Assembly: GCA_036379395.1 (NCBI GenBank)
Contig: DASVGR010000019.1
Span: 1 to 54,841, forward strand
DNA: 54,841 nt
Direction of reading: 5' to 3'
Source of the DNA: Oleiagrimonas sp036379395
Lineage (GTDB): Bacteria; Pseudomonadota; Gammaproteobacteria; Xanthomonadales; Rhodanobacteraceae
Shown piece by piece: positions 31,641 to 39,538 of the stretch (positions are counted from its first letter, which is position 1; the number at the start of each line of letters is the position of its first letter). The position numbers and the translations under genes are program-made. The notes beneath the pieces were generated by a model. It was not told the origin of the DNA. It did not search any database and saw only the letters and a program-made list of their open reading frames with translations.

Positions 31641-31972
31641 TAAATCTCTGCAACTGAAACACCACCCCCAGAAATCCGATACTCTCTAGTGACCGACACC
31701 CCCAAGGGGAAGTCATTCCACTCAATCACTATGGAGATGCCACTTTCATTTACATCAAGCGAAAGTACTTCGCCATCATTTAACTCCATGAGAGGCCTAT
31801 CCGGAAATTCGCCATCAACCTTCACGCAGGAAACAGACGAAATCTTAAGCGCCACTCGCAACTTATTCCTTCCCACCAAGACGCCATCCAATTCTAAATA
31901 CAACACATCATCACGTTTAATGAATTGGATTACATTAGCCTCGTGAAAACTCATACGCCCCAGACCGCTCAT
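31640..31972 (-). CDS. Putative immunity protein for the second RHS toxin tail
   Basis: A 110-residue acidic protein not matched to a family I can name. It is rich in alternating hydrophobic/polar strands (V-L-Y-L-E-L-D-G-V-L-V...I-S-I-V-I-E-W-N-D-F-P-L), so probably all-beta. The ATG follows AGGAG by seven bases and begins 2 bp after the stop of the broken RHS-toxin tail, the normal position of an immunity gene in polymorphic toxin loci. Base composition is clearly more AT-rich than flanking core genes. The role is inferred from position. Confidence 0.65.
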   Translation of the reverse strand: MSGLGRMSFHEANVIQFIKRDDVLYLELDGVLVGRNKLRVALKISSVSCVKVDGEFPDRPLMELNDGEVLSLDVNESGISIVIEWNDFPLGVSVTREYRISGGGVSVAEI

Positions 31973-31974
31973 TG

Positions 31975-32512
31975 TCAGTCTCCTGGAAATAAATGTGAAG
32001 CGTCACATCCGCGCGCACACGGGTTCCCACTTTTGTCTATATACTGATCTTGCTTACCGGTCGCGTTAGGGTTGTATCTATGATAGTGGTCTTTTCCTTC
32101 ATAGCCTGGCTTTTTAGGTTTCCCCTGATCAAAACGAACCCCATCCCCCGTTACAGGTTCTCAAATGATCTGTGGCCGACTTGGCAGCACTAGGGTGGCT
32201 CATTTCCTTATAACCATGTTTGAGCAGATCACCTGGATTCTTCGGCAATCCTTGCTTAATCTTAGGCTTGACAATTTTACTAGCGATAGTTCTGGCAATT
32301 ATCTTTATTGCAGCGATAGCTCCACCGGCTTCTGCCGCCCCCGTGGCTGACGCCATCACAATGACAATAGGGACGCCAACATCACGGCCTATCCTGTTTG
32401 CCTCCTTCGGATGTGCATTGGCTCACTTTCCATAGTTTTGAACCATTACGCCGCATGTGCCGTCAGCACAACGCCCGTCCAAGTCGGTATAGCGTACGGG
32501 ATTGTCATTGGC
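31975..32512 (-). pseudogene. Orphan RHS C-terminal toxin (second cassette), broken by a stop and a frameshift
   Basis: The minus strand begins with A-N-D-N-P-V-R-Y-T-D-L-D-G (32474-32512), an RHS core end, then a TGA after V-M-V-Q-N-Y-G-K. In the same frame the toxin region continues (G-V-P-I-V-I-V-M-A-S-A-T-G, later H-P-S-A-A-K-S-A-T-D-H-L). Near 32160 the frame shifts by one base and goes on as P-V-T-G-D-G-V-R-F-D-Q-G-K-P and K-D-H-Y-H-R-Y-N-P-N to a stop at 31975. The D-H-Y-H-R-Y-N-P-N region resembles, from memory, polymorphic toxin type 24. No start codon; not functional as read. Confidence 0.72.
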
Positions 32513-32578
32513 ACACAACTACCATACAGCCTGGAATCCCGCTACAGCAAATTCAAATGAGTGTAAGCGAACCTGTTA

Positions 32579-32944
32579 CTACTCATCTTCGATCCCCGGA
32601 CAAAGTGCAATGTAAAGATTTCTCGCCCCGATTACCACATCACACCACGCCTTACTTGCAATAACTCGCTCCATATCCTCATCGTAATAAGGCTCTGTTT
32701 TTTGGTAATGTGAAATCGCACCAAGAAGGGATTCTACTTGGTGGGCTTGGCTGTTATTTAATTTATTGCGATTATCTTCCACAAAGCTTGGAAATGCCCA
32801 GTCATCCATGAGGGTTGTCAACATTTCGTCAGGCGATCCATCAGATGAATCGATGGCGCCGCTCCAGGCTAAGCGCTGATATACCGTGTCAGAAAGTCCA
32901 AGAAGACTTCCAACCACTCTGTCTCGCCATATATAGAAATTCAT
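32579..32944 (-). CDS. Putative immunity protein for the intact RHS toxin
   Basis: A 121-residue protein of unknown family, mostly helical in appearance (W-R-D-R-V-V-G-S-L-L-G-L-S-D-T-V-Y-Q-R-L-A-W-S-G, then Q-A-H-Q-V-E-S-L-L-G-A-I-S-H-Y-Q-K), no signal peptide, acidic C-terminus. It starts 4 bp after the stop of the RHS-toxin gene, as immunity genes usually do. The ATG at 32944 was chosen because the longer frame overlaps the toxin gene. AT-rich like the rest of the island. Function is inferred from position only. Confidence 0.65.
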   Translation of the reverse strand: MNFYIWRDRVVGSLLGLSDTVYQRLAWSGAIDSSDGSPDEMLTTLMDDWAFPSFVEDNRNKLNNSQAHQVESLLGAISHYQKTEPYYDEDMERVIASKAWCDVVIGARNLYIALCPGIEDE

Positions 32945-32948
32945 ATTG

Positions 32949-33878
32949 CTAGTTCTTTTGTAGTTTATCGGCCGGAACAAACCGGAACTTGTCAACAGGA
33001 ACGTGGCTATCTTGAGACTGTACAGGGACCGGCGTGTTGTCTGGGCCATAGCGTTTCCCGTTTGCCGTCCTCACGACGTGATCGACTCGCTGCCCCGGCT
33101 GCGAGCTCTTTTCGCGCCCCGGGACAAAGCGAACTGTATCGTGTTTCGGATTTTCCGGATTCCGATAAATAGAACCGGGGCCCTTGGTTGGCTTGTCCTT
33201 GACCCAATTCCGCGGTACTCCATTTGGTCGAGGACTGTCTTTTGTGCCATTCGACGTGGTGACTTTTCGAACTACTTGGCGAATTACGATCCGAGCCGCT
33301 CCCACTACAGCTTCTGGTGCAATCAGATAGGCAACTGGAAGTGCCACTATGCCTATAGTTGCACCACCAATTACTTTCCCTACTGGGTCAGGCGTCAGAT
33401 TAGGCTTCGCTCCCATCATCTGCCATTCTGCCTGGAGCGTCCTCCCGGTTTCGCGTCCATCCGGATCAATATTTACAATAGGATTGTTATTGGCATAGGC
33501 AAATCGGTTGAAGTTGTAGATATTTCCGGGCGTCGGGCTTATTGGATCCGGGCTGATAAACCGCCCTATCGTCGGATCGTAATATCGCTGCTGCATGTAC
33601 ACAAGCCCGCTATCCGGGTCATTCACATGACCCGTGTAGCCCGGTCCGGCCAACGGTGTCCCCTCCACTTGCTGGCCGTAGGGCCGATAGCCAGCCGTGT
33701 AGGTCACCTGCCCTTGCGGCGTCATCGTCGCCACCACCGTACCTTGTGCATTGGTCACGATCAGCTTCACGCTGACCTTGGGTACCGTGGTGCCAGCACT
33801 TGCCTGAAGCATCCACAGCCACCCTAACAACACGATCAGCCATGGGCGCCACGATGTGCCAGTCCGTCCCCTTCGCAT
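32949..33878 (-). CDS. Short secreted RHS-core protein with C-terminal toxin candidate
   Basis: A 309-residue protein. A signal peptide (W-L-I-V-L-L-G-W-L-W-M-L-Q-A-S-A, about 13-28) leads to one RHS-associated core (Y-R-P-Y-G-Q-Q...G-Y-T-G-H-V-N-D-P-D-S-G-L-V-Y-M-Q-Q-R-Y-Y-D-P...G-R-F-I-S-P-D-P, ending N-P-I-V-N-I-D-P-D-G near 140). The remaining ~165 residues are unrelated to the core: a hydrophobic stretch (G-G-A-T-I-G-I-V-A-L-P-V-A-Y-L-I) and a basic C-terminus (F-V-P-G-R-E-K...Q-R-V-D-H-V-V-R-T-A-N-G-K-R-Y-G-P-D-N). This is the RHS-CT toxin layout in miniature. The toxin fold is not recognised. AGGGAG precedes the ATG. Confidence 0.82.
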   Translation of the reverse strand: MRRGRTGTSWRPWLIVLLGWLWMLQASAGTTVPKVSVKLIVTNAQGTVVATMTPQGQVTYTAGYRPYGQQVEGTPLAGPGYTGHVNDPDSGLVYMQQRYYDPTIGRFISPDPISPTPGNIYNFNRFAYANNNPIVNIDPDGRETGRTLQAEWQMMGAKPNLTPDPVGKVIGGATIGIVALPVAYLIAPEAVVGAARIVIRQVVRKVTTSNGTKDSPRPNGVPRNWVKDKPTKGPGSIYRNPENPKHDTVRFVPGREKSSQPGQRVDHVVRTANGKRYGPDNTPVPVQSQDSHVPVDKFRFVPADKLQKN

Positions 33879-34344
33879 GTTTTTTCTCCCTTTCCCGATC
33901 TACCTGACATTTGGCTTGGTATCCCTTACGGGTTCTTTGCCTAGACAACAGGAGCCAGAATACACTCCAAGTTCCCCCCCCCAAGATTCAAGTAAATCCG
34001 CTTTGTCTGTTCCGATCAAGCGCTCGTTGCGTCCATCCAAGCCTTGGATCAGCTCTTCAATGCTCACCCAACGCTATACGTGTGCGACATAGCCAATCAA
34101 CGAGGATCCGGTCAAGGAAGGAAGTTCAGCTTTCTCGGCGGGCACGTCTCCCATCATGGTCGATACGAATCGGCATTTCCCGCAGTGGATAAATATCTTG
34201 CGCAGCACGCACAGCACAGCACAGCAAGGGGTCAGCACACTCTTTCCACCAATTTGCGATTTGCACACCCATGCCTTCCTGCACGTTTGCGCGGTGCCGG
34301 CACGCGCTAGTCTGGCCCGATCGCTTCAGACTTGGGGAAACACC
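33879..34344. other. Gene-free stretch upstream of the RHS gene, with a C9 tract
   Basis: No supported gene. A run of nine C lies at 33974-33982, 96 bp upstream of the RHS-protein start and in its 5' region. The rest, up to the peptidase start at 34345, contains only short frames without ribosome sites. GC content rises again towards 34250, marking the edge of the AT-rich island. Confidence 0.5.
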
Positions 34345-35862
34345 GTGCGCAAGCTTCTCGCAACCGCTCTCGCCGCCGGCCTGATGGTCGCCTTTGGCAC
34401 CGTGCCGACCGCCTTGGCAGCCACCCACCAGGGGGACGCCAACACGCAAATGGCGCAGGCCGCCGGCAAGGACATGCATCTGGCGCCATTCCCGGCGGCG
34501 GCCAGCACCGATCAGACCACGGTCGTCAACGGCCGTACGCTGCATTACAAGGTCACCGTCGGCTGGCTGCCGGTGCGCAATGCCCAGGGCAAGATGACCG
34601 GCCAAGTGATGTACACGGCCTACACCATTGCCGGCAAGAACCGCCCGGTGACGTTTGCCGTGAACGGCGGGCCGGGCGCGTCGTCGGTGTACCTGAACTT
34701 CGGCGCCATCGGCCCCAAGCGGCTGGCTTTTGGCGACACCGGTGACACGCCGTCCGATCCGCCGGTGCTGCACGACAACCCCGGTACCTGGCTGGGCTTT
34801 ACCGATCTGGTCTTCATCGACCCGGTCGGCACCGGCTACAGCCGCGCGCTGGTCGACGAGAAAACCGCCACCAAGCTGTTCTACTCGACCGATGCCGACA
34901 TCCATTACCTGTCGCGCGTCATCTACGACTGGCTTGACCACAACCACCGCATGACCTCGCGCAAGTACCTGGTCGGCGAAAGCTACGGCGGCTTCCGCGG
35001 CCCGCGCATCACCGAGTATCTGCAAACACAGCTGGGCGTGGCGATGAACGGCCTGGTGCTGTTTTCGCCGTATCTCGACCCGGCGGCGTACGGCGACAAG
35101 TACGTCTCGCCGGTATCGTGGATGCTGACCCTGCCGCCGATCGTCGCCGCGCATCTCGAACGCGAGGGCAAGCTGACGGACGCGGCCATGCAGCCGGTCA
35201 TCCACTACACGCTGACCACCTACGCGACGACGCTGATGCAGGGCCATTCCAACCCTGCCGCCTACGCCGCGATGATCCAGAAGGTGACGCAGCTGACCGG
35301 ACTGGATCCGACCTTCGTCAAGCACGAGGGCGGCCGGCTGTCGACCGGCGCCTATCTGCGCGAAGTGCATCGCGATCAGCAAAAGGTGGGCAGCGTGTAC
35401 GACTCCAATCTGGCGTCATGGGATCCGTTCCCGTACGCGCCGCACCAGATGGGCGGCGACCCGCTGTTGAACGGCATCATCGCGCCGACCACCGAGGCCA
35501 TGGTGCATTTCATCAACCAGACCGTCGGCTGGAAGTACTACGGCCGCTACAACGCCTTGAGCTACAAGGTCAACGAGCTGTGGCACGAGGACAAGGACGC
35601 GCGCAGCGGCTCGGTCCGGCAACTGCGCGAAGCGGTGGCCAACGATCCGCGCCTGCACGTGCTGATCGCGCACGGCTGGAACGACCTGTCCTGCCCGTTC
35701 ATGATGTCGGTGCTGGCCGTCAACCAGATGCCGGTGATGGGCAACAAGGATCGCGTGCAGGTGAAGGAATACAAGGGCGGCCACATGTTCTACACGCGCA
35801 AGGATTCGAGCCTGGCCGTGCAGCATGACGTCAAGGCGCTGGTCGAGGCGACCAGCCGCTGA
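34345..35862 (+). CDS. Serine carboxypeptidase, S10 family, secreted
   Basis: A 505-residue exported peptidase. A signal peptide (L-L-A-T-A-L-A-A-G-L-M-V-A-F-G) ends around A-L-A-A. The S10 oxyanion region N-G-G-P-G-A-S-S is at 108-115, the nucleophile Ser213 in G-E-S-Y-G-G, Asp447 in W-N-D-L-S-C-P and His480 in G-G-H-M-F-Y, so the triad is complete. These enzymes remove C-terminal residues from peptides at acidic pH. The GTG at 34345 follows GGGGA by seven bases; a far-upstream ATG would bury the signal peptide. A POT peptide transporter is encoded 3.7 kb downstream. Confidence 0.92.
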   Translation: MRKLLATALAAGLMVAFGTVPTALAATHQGDANTQMAQAAGKDMHLAPFPAAASTDQTTVVNGRTLHYKVTVGWLPVRNAQGKMTGQVMYTAYTIAGKNRPVTFAVNGGPGASSVYLNFGAIGPKRLAFGDTGDTPSDPPVLHDNPGTWLGFTDLVFIDPVGTGYSRALVDEKTATKLFYSTDADIHYLSRVIYDWLDHNHRMTSRKYLVGESYGGFRGPRITEYLQTQLGVAMNGLVLFSPYLDPAAYGDKYVSPVSWMLTLPPIVAAHLEREGKLTDAAMQPVIHYTLTTYATTLMQGHSNPAAYAAMIQKVTQLTGLDPTFVKHEGGRLSTGAYLREVHRDQQKVGSVYDSNLASWDPFPYAPHQMGGDPLLNGIIAPTTEAMVHFINQTVGWKYYGRYNALSYKVNELWHEDKDARSGSVRQLREAVANDPRLHVLIAHGWNDLSCPFMMSVLAVNQMPVMGNKDRVQVKEYKGGHMFYTRKDSSLAVQHDVKALVEATSR

Positions 35863-35879
35863 CACCCGAAAGATCCGGC

Positions 35880-36101
35880 ATGACCATCACTCATTCGTCA
35901 ACGCTGGCCTGCCCGCATTGCGGGTTTGTCCAGACGCTGGTCATGCCGGATGACGTCTGCGTGCATTTCTGCACCTGCCCGGGTTGCCACGCATTGCTCA
36001 AACCCAAACCGGGGGATTGCTGCGTGTTCTGTTCGTACGGCTCGGTTCCTTGTCCGCCCGTGCAACGGGCACGTCAGGGGTGTCACGCGAAAACCGACTG
36101 A
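35880..36101 (+). CDS. Small GDCCVFCSYG-type zinc-ribbon-like protein
   Basis: A 73-residue cysteine-rich protein: C-P-H-C near residue 11, C-T-C-P-G-C in the middle, then the conserved G-D-C-C-V-F-C-S-Y-G-S-V-P-C-P-P-V-Q. Proteins with this motif are widespread and probably bind metal through the CxxC pairs; no function is established that I know of. It lies 17 bp after the S10 peptidase gene and may be cotranscribed with it. Confidence 0.8.
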   Translation: MTITHSSTLACPHCGFVQTLVMPDDVCVHFCTCPGCHALLKPKPGDCCVFCSYGSVPCPPVQRARQGCHAKTD

Positions 36102-36211
36102 CACACGCTTGCCAAAATCGGCGCCCGATTACCGTCCCGGGATCCTCCATGCAGGCGCCACCACATTCGTCACCACGGCAAGCCAGGGTGTGGCCTCGTT
36201 ACCATGGGCGC

Positions 36212-36811
36212 ATGCCAGCCCATACCTACACCCTTGGCGCACCGTGCTCGCATCAGGTCGAGATCAAGAAAAGCCGCTTTCTGGCCCAGGCCGCGCCGGT
36301 GCATGGCGAAGACGACGCCATGGCCCTGCTTGCGGCCGCCCGCGCCAATGACGCCGGGCACCATTGCTGGGCCTGGCGTCTGGGTCAGGCCTGCCGGTTC
36401 AACGACGACGGCGAGCCGTCCAGCAGCGCCGGCAAACCGATCCTCGCGGCCATCGACGGGCAGGAACTCGACGGCGTCATGGTGGTGGTCTCGCGCTGGT
36501 TCGGCGGCATCAAGCTGGGGGTCGGCGGGCTGATCCGCGCCTACGGCGGCGCCGCCGCGCAATGCCTGCGCGAAGGGCAGCATATTGCCGTCATCCCCGT
36601 CACGACACTGGTGCTGGAATGCGGCTATGCCGACCTGCCCGTCATCAAGGCACGCGCCGCGGCGTTGCAGGCAAACTTCATCAACGAAGATTTCGGCACC
36701 CATGGCGTGCGCCTTGAACTGTCGCTGCCCGACGAGCACGTCGCCACCCTGCGCCAACTGGTGGCCGGCGCGACGCGCGGGCAAGGCCGCGTGAAAGCCA
36801 TGCCCGGCTGA
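36212..36811 (+). CDS. IMPACT/YigZ family protein
   Basis: A 199-residue UPF0029-family protein. The N-terminal IMPACT domain shows I-K-K-S-R-F-L-A, H-H-C-W-A-W-R-L-G, D-D-G-E-P-S-S-S-A-G-K-P-I and R-W-F-G-G-I-K-L-G-V-G-G-L-I-R-A-Y-G, all diagnostic. A ferredoxin-like C-terminal domain follows. Eukaryotic relatives regulate GCN2; the bacterial role is unclear. The ATG at 36212 is chosen by alignment because no strong ribosome site is visible; the frame is open further upstream. Confidence 0.9.
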   Translation: MPAHTYTLGAPCSHQVEIKKSRFLAQAAPVHGEDDAMALLAAARANDAGHHCWAWRLGQACRFNDDGEPSSSAGKPILAAIDGQELDGVMVVVSRWFGGIKLGVGGLIRAYGGAAAQCLREGQHIAVIPVTTLVLECGYADLPVIKARAAALQANFINEDFGTHGVRLELSLPDEHVATLRQLVAGATRGQGRVKAMPG

Positions 36812-36830
36812 TGCCGAACCGCCGACGCGC

Positions 36831-37625
36831 TTAATGCGTTTTCGCCTTCAGCGCCGCGTCGGCCGGCTTGCGGAAGCGGAAGATGAACTGGCTGGTGTGG
36901 CCGCGGATGGATTTGGCGAACACCGGAATGTTCAGCGGGTCTTTCGGGTTGATGAGCGCCTTGCTGGCGCCGTCAAACACGAAGCCGGCCGCTTCGATTT
37001 CCTTTTTGACCGCGGCCGGGTCGATGCGGTGCAAGGTGTCGGTGTCACGGACGCCGGAACCGGCCGGGGCGATGTGGTCGATCACGATGAACACGCCGCC
37101 AGGCTTGAGCGCGTCATAGACGCTCTTGTCGAACGCGGCGATGGAAATGCCGAGGTTGTGGTAATCGTGATAGTTGTTGGCGGTGAACACCACATCGGCC
37201 TTGCCCGGCGCAGCGACCCTGGCGGCCGATTCGGCCAGCACGCCGACGTTGGCGTAATGCGGCGTGGCGGCCATGGTCTTCCACTTGGCCATGGCCTTGC
37301 CGTAGTACTTCATCATCTGCTCGGGCCACACTTGGTAGACATGCCCCTTGGGGCCGACCACCTGGCTGAACACGCGTGTCCAGTAACCCGAGCCGGGCAC
37401 CAGTTCGACGACCGTGTCGCCCGGCTTGATGCCGGCAAAGATCACCACGGCGGCCATCTGGCGACGCGTGTCGTTTTTCTTGTCGGCGGCGCGGGCCGGA
37501 TCGTTCATGGCCGCCGTCACGTAGGCCGGCACGGATGGCGGCGCGGTGGATGCCACCGGTGCCGCCATGGCCGTCAGCGGCAGCGCGAAGCCGGTCAAAG
37601 TTGCCATCAGCAAAGACGTACGCAT
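36831..37625 (-). CDS. SAM-dependent methyltransferase-like protein with signal peptide
   Basis: A 264-residue protein. An N-terminal signal peptide (L-M-A-T-L-T-G-F-A-L-P-L-T-A-M-A-A) precedes a class I methyltransferase fold: motif I V-V-E-L-V-P-G-S-G-Y-W-T near 75-86 and P-G-G-V-F-I-V-I-D-H further on. Related exported proteins exist in proteobacteria, but SAM is not known to be available in the periplasm, so the activity is doubtful. The ATG at 37625 has GGAGA ahead. It is 145 bp from a divergent, different methyltransferase gene. Confidence 0.85.
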   Translation of the reverse strand: MRTSLLMATLTGFALPLTAMAAPVASTAPPSVPAYVTAAMNDPARAADKKNDTRRQMAAVVIFAGIKPGDTVVELVPGSGYWTRVFSQVVGPKGHVYQVWPEQMMKYYGKAMAKWKTMAATPHYANVGVLAESAARVAAPGKADVVFTANNYHDYHNLGISIAAFDKSVYDALKPGGVFIVIDHIAPAGSGVRDTDTLHRIDPAAVKKEIEAAGFVFDGASKALINPKDPLNIPVFAKSIRGHTSQFIFRFRKPADAALKAKTH

Positions 37626-37770
37626 GGGCCTGTCTCCCGGTCGACGAAGTCTCGATTGTGCACCGTTGCGAGGCGTGTTGCAGACGATGCTCACGCCGCC
37701 AGCCGCCATCTTGCACAACACGCCCCGGCAGTAGCTACCATGAGGCACCGGTTGGGGACAGGTGGTTGTC

Positions 37771-38499
37771 ATGACGCAACACACGCATCGTTCGGGACAA
37801 TACGGCATCGACGCGCCCTACGCGCCCATCGGCATGGCGGTGGGCGGCATCATTTGCCTGGTCATGGCCTGCCTGTCGCAAAACCTGTGGGAGACGTGCT
37901 GGTTTGGCGTCTGGACGGTGTTGCTGCTGGGCATGGCGAGCAGTTTTTTCTACACCTCGCGGCGCGGCAAATTCGTGGTTTGGGCGCGGATTGTCGAAGG
38001 GCTGCGGCTTGCGGGCGACGAGCAGGCGCTTGACCTTGGCTGCGGACGCGGTCTGGTGCTGCTGGAAGTGGCGCGGCATCTGCCGCGCGGCGAAGCGGTC
38101 GGCATCGACCTGTGGCGCTCGCGTGACCAGTCGGGCAACAACAAGCAGGCCACCCTGGCCAACGCCCGCGCCGAGGGCGTGGCCGAACGCGTGCGTCTGG
38201 AAACCGGCGACATGGCCAAACTGCCCTTTCCCGACGCCAGCTTCGATCTGGTCACCTCCAGCCTCGCCATCCACAACATGCCCGCGGCCGCGGATCGCCA
38301 AAAGGCCATCGACGAGGCCGTGCGCGTGCTGCGTCCCGGCGGCCGCCTGGCCATTGCCGACATGCGCCACACGCGCGCCCACGCGGAACGCCTGCACGCG
38401 CTGGGCCTGACCGACGTGGCGCGACGCAATCTGGGCTGGCGTTTCTGGTATGGCGGCCCGCTGTGGGCCACGCATCTGGTCAGCGCGCGCAAGCCCTGA
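37771..38499 (+). CDS. Membrane-anchored class I SAM-dependent methyltransferase
   Basis: A 242-residue protein with two N-terminal transmembrane segments (about 21-37 and 43-60) and a cytoplasmic Rossmann methyltransferase domain: A-L-D-L-G-C-G-R-G-L-V (motif I), G-D-M-A-K-L-P-F-P-D-A-S-F-D-L-V and L-R-P-G-G-R-L-A-I-A-D. The ATG at 37771 has GGTGG ahead. The acceptor is unknown; membrane location suggests a lipid or envelope substrate. It converges with the DUF3014 gene with no gap. Confidence 0.88.
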   Translation: MTQHTHRSGQYGIDAPYAPIGMAVGGIICLVMACLSQNLWETCWFGVWTVLLLGMASSFFYTSRRGKFVVWARIVEGLRLAGDEQALDLGCGRGLVLLEVARHLPRGEAVGIDLWRSRDQSGNNKQATLANARAEGVAERVRLETGDMAKLPFPDASFDLVTSSLAIHNMPAAADRQKAIDEAVRVLRPGGRLAIADMRHTRAHAERLHALGLTDVARRNLGWRFWYGGPLWATHLVSARKP

Positions 38500-39333
38500 T
38501 CACGGCGTGCCGCTGGCCTTTGTCGGCGCATGCTGGCCGGTGATGGCGGCGCGGAAGGCGCGCAACTTGTTCTTCAGCAGGGTTTCGTTGGTCGGCCCGA
38601 CGCGGATCATCAACTTCTGGCCAGCCGACAGCGCTTCCAGTTGCGGATCGGCAAACGCGTAACCCTTGTCGGTCTTCACCAGCGCCAGCGGGCCGGTCGG
38701 CTCGGGTGCCTTGAGCAGATGGTCGATCACCTGCACCAGCCGGTCATTGAAGTAGCCATGCGGATAACCCAACTGCTGGTACGCCTGCTGAAACAGGGGA
38801 TAGTCGGCAACGTACCAGGCCGCCAATTGCGCCATGTCGGCCTGCTTGACCCAGTTCATGTACGGCGCGTAACGCGCGTCATTGGACGCATTCATGACCA
38901 GCTGGCCGGAGGCCGTCGTGGTCGTGACCACATCGCCGGCCGGCGCATGCAGCGGCAGGATGTTGTCGCCCAGCTCGTGCTGCGGCAAGGCGTTGACCGT
39001 GGCCACGATGCGCTGCACCAGATGCGCGTTGGCAAACTTGCCGAACGACGTATCGCCGCTCAATCGCGCCAGTGCCGAGGTGACCGCCGCATCGCTGTGC
39101 GCCAGCGGCGGCAGGGGTGCCGGCGCGCTGGCCGTGTGTGCCGGCGTCACCGCGGTGATGGGATGGGCGATGGCCGGCGCCGATGCCGGCGTGGCCACCG
39201 TGGCGGCGGCGGCCGGGGTCTTGACCACGGCCGCCTGTTTCGCGCGCCGCGCGTACCACGCCGCCGCAATGATCACGATGATGATGATGATGGCGATGAC
39301 CCACACCACGCCGGTTTTCTTTTTGCTGCCCAT
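38500..39333 (-). CDS. DUF3014 domain protein, membrane-anchored
   Basis: A 277-residue protein with one N-terminal transmembrane anchor (V-V-W-V-I-A-I-I-I-I-I-V-I-I-A-A-A-W), an Ala/Pro-rich linker (about 35-78) and a periplasmic domain (L-S-G-D-T-S-F-G-K-F...A-D-Y-P-L-F-Q-Q-A-Y-Q-Q-L-G-Y-P) matching DUF3014, a family found in gammaproteobacteria with no known function. Stand-alone gene between the membrane methyltransferase and the POT transporter. Confidence 0.83.
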   Translation of the reverse strand: MGSKKKTGVVWVIAIIIIIVIIAAAWYARRAKQAAVVKTPAAAATVATPASAPAIAHPITAVTPAHTASAPAPLPPLAHSDAAVTSALARLSGDTSFGKFANAHLVQRIVATVNALPQHELGDNILPLHAPAGDVVTTTTASGQLVMNASNDARYAPYMNWVKQADMAQLAAWYVADYPLFQQAYQQLGYPHGYFNDRLVQVIDHLLKAPEPTGPLALVKTDKGYAFADPQLEALSAGQKLMIRVGPTNETLLKNKLRAFRAAITGQHAPTKASGTP

Positions 39334-39538
39334 CGTCGACTCCTGCGCACGCTCGTGCCTGTTTTGACCGATGGTACGTCAGATCGTTCGCGCGCCACCG
39401 CGCGCCATGCCGAAAAACGCCACACGCATTCAGCCGCCCTGGCACGACCTGTCACCACCTTGCACACGATCCCTTCGCGGTTGACACCGGCATCGGCAGT
39501 GCCCGACCCTGCCAGCTTTCGCAGGGCATCCAACCGAC

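Noticed and set aside
33003..33827. 274-codon plus-strand ORF opposite the RHS gene
   Set aside because: Antisense to the RHS core, whose R-Y-Y-D-P...G-R-F-I-S-P-D-P motif fixes the coding strand.
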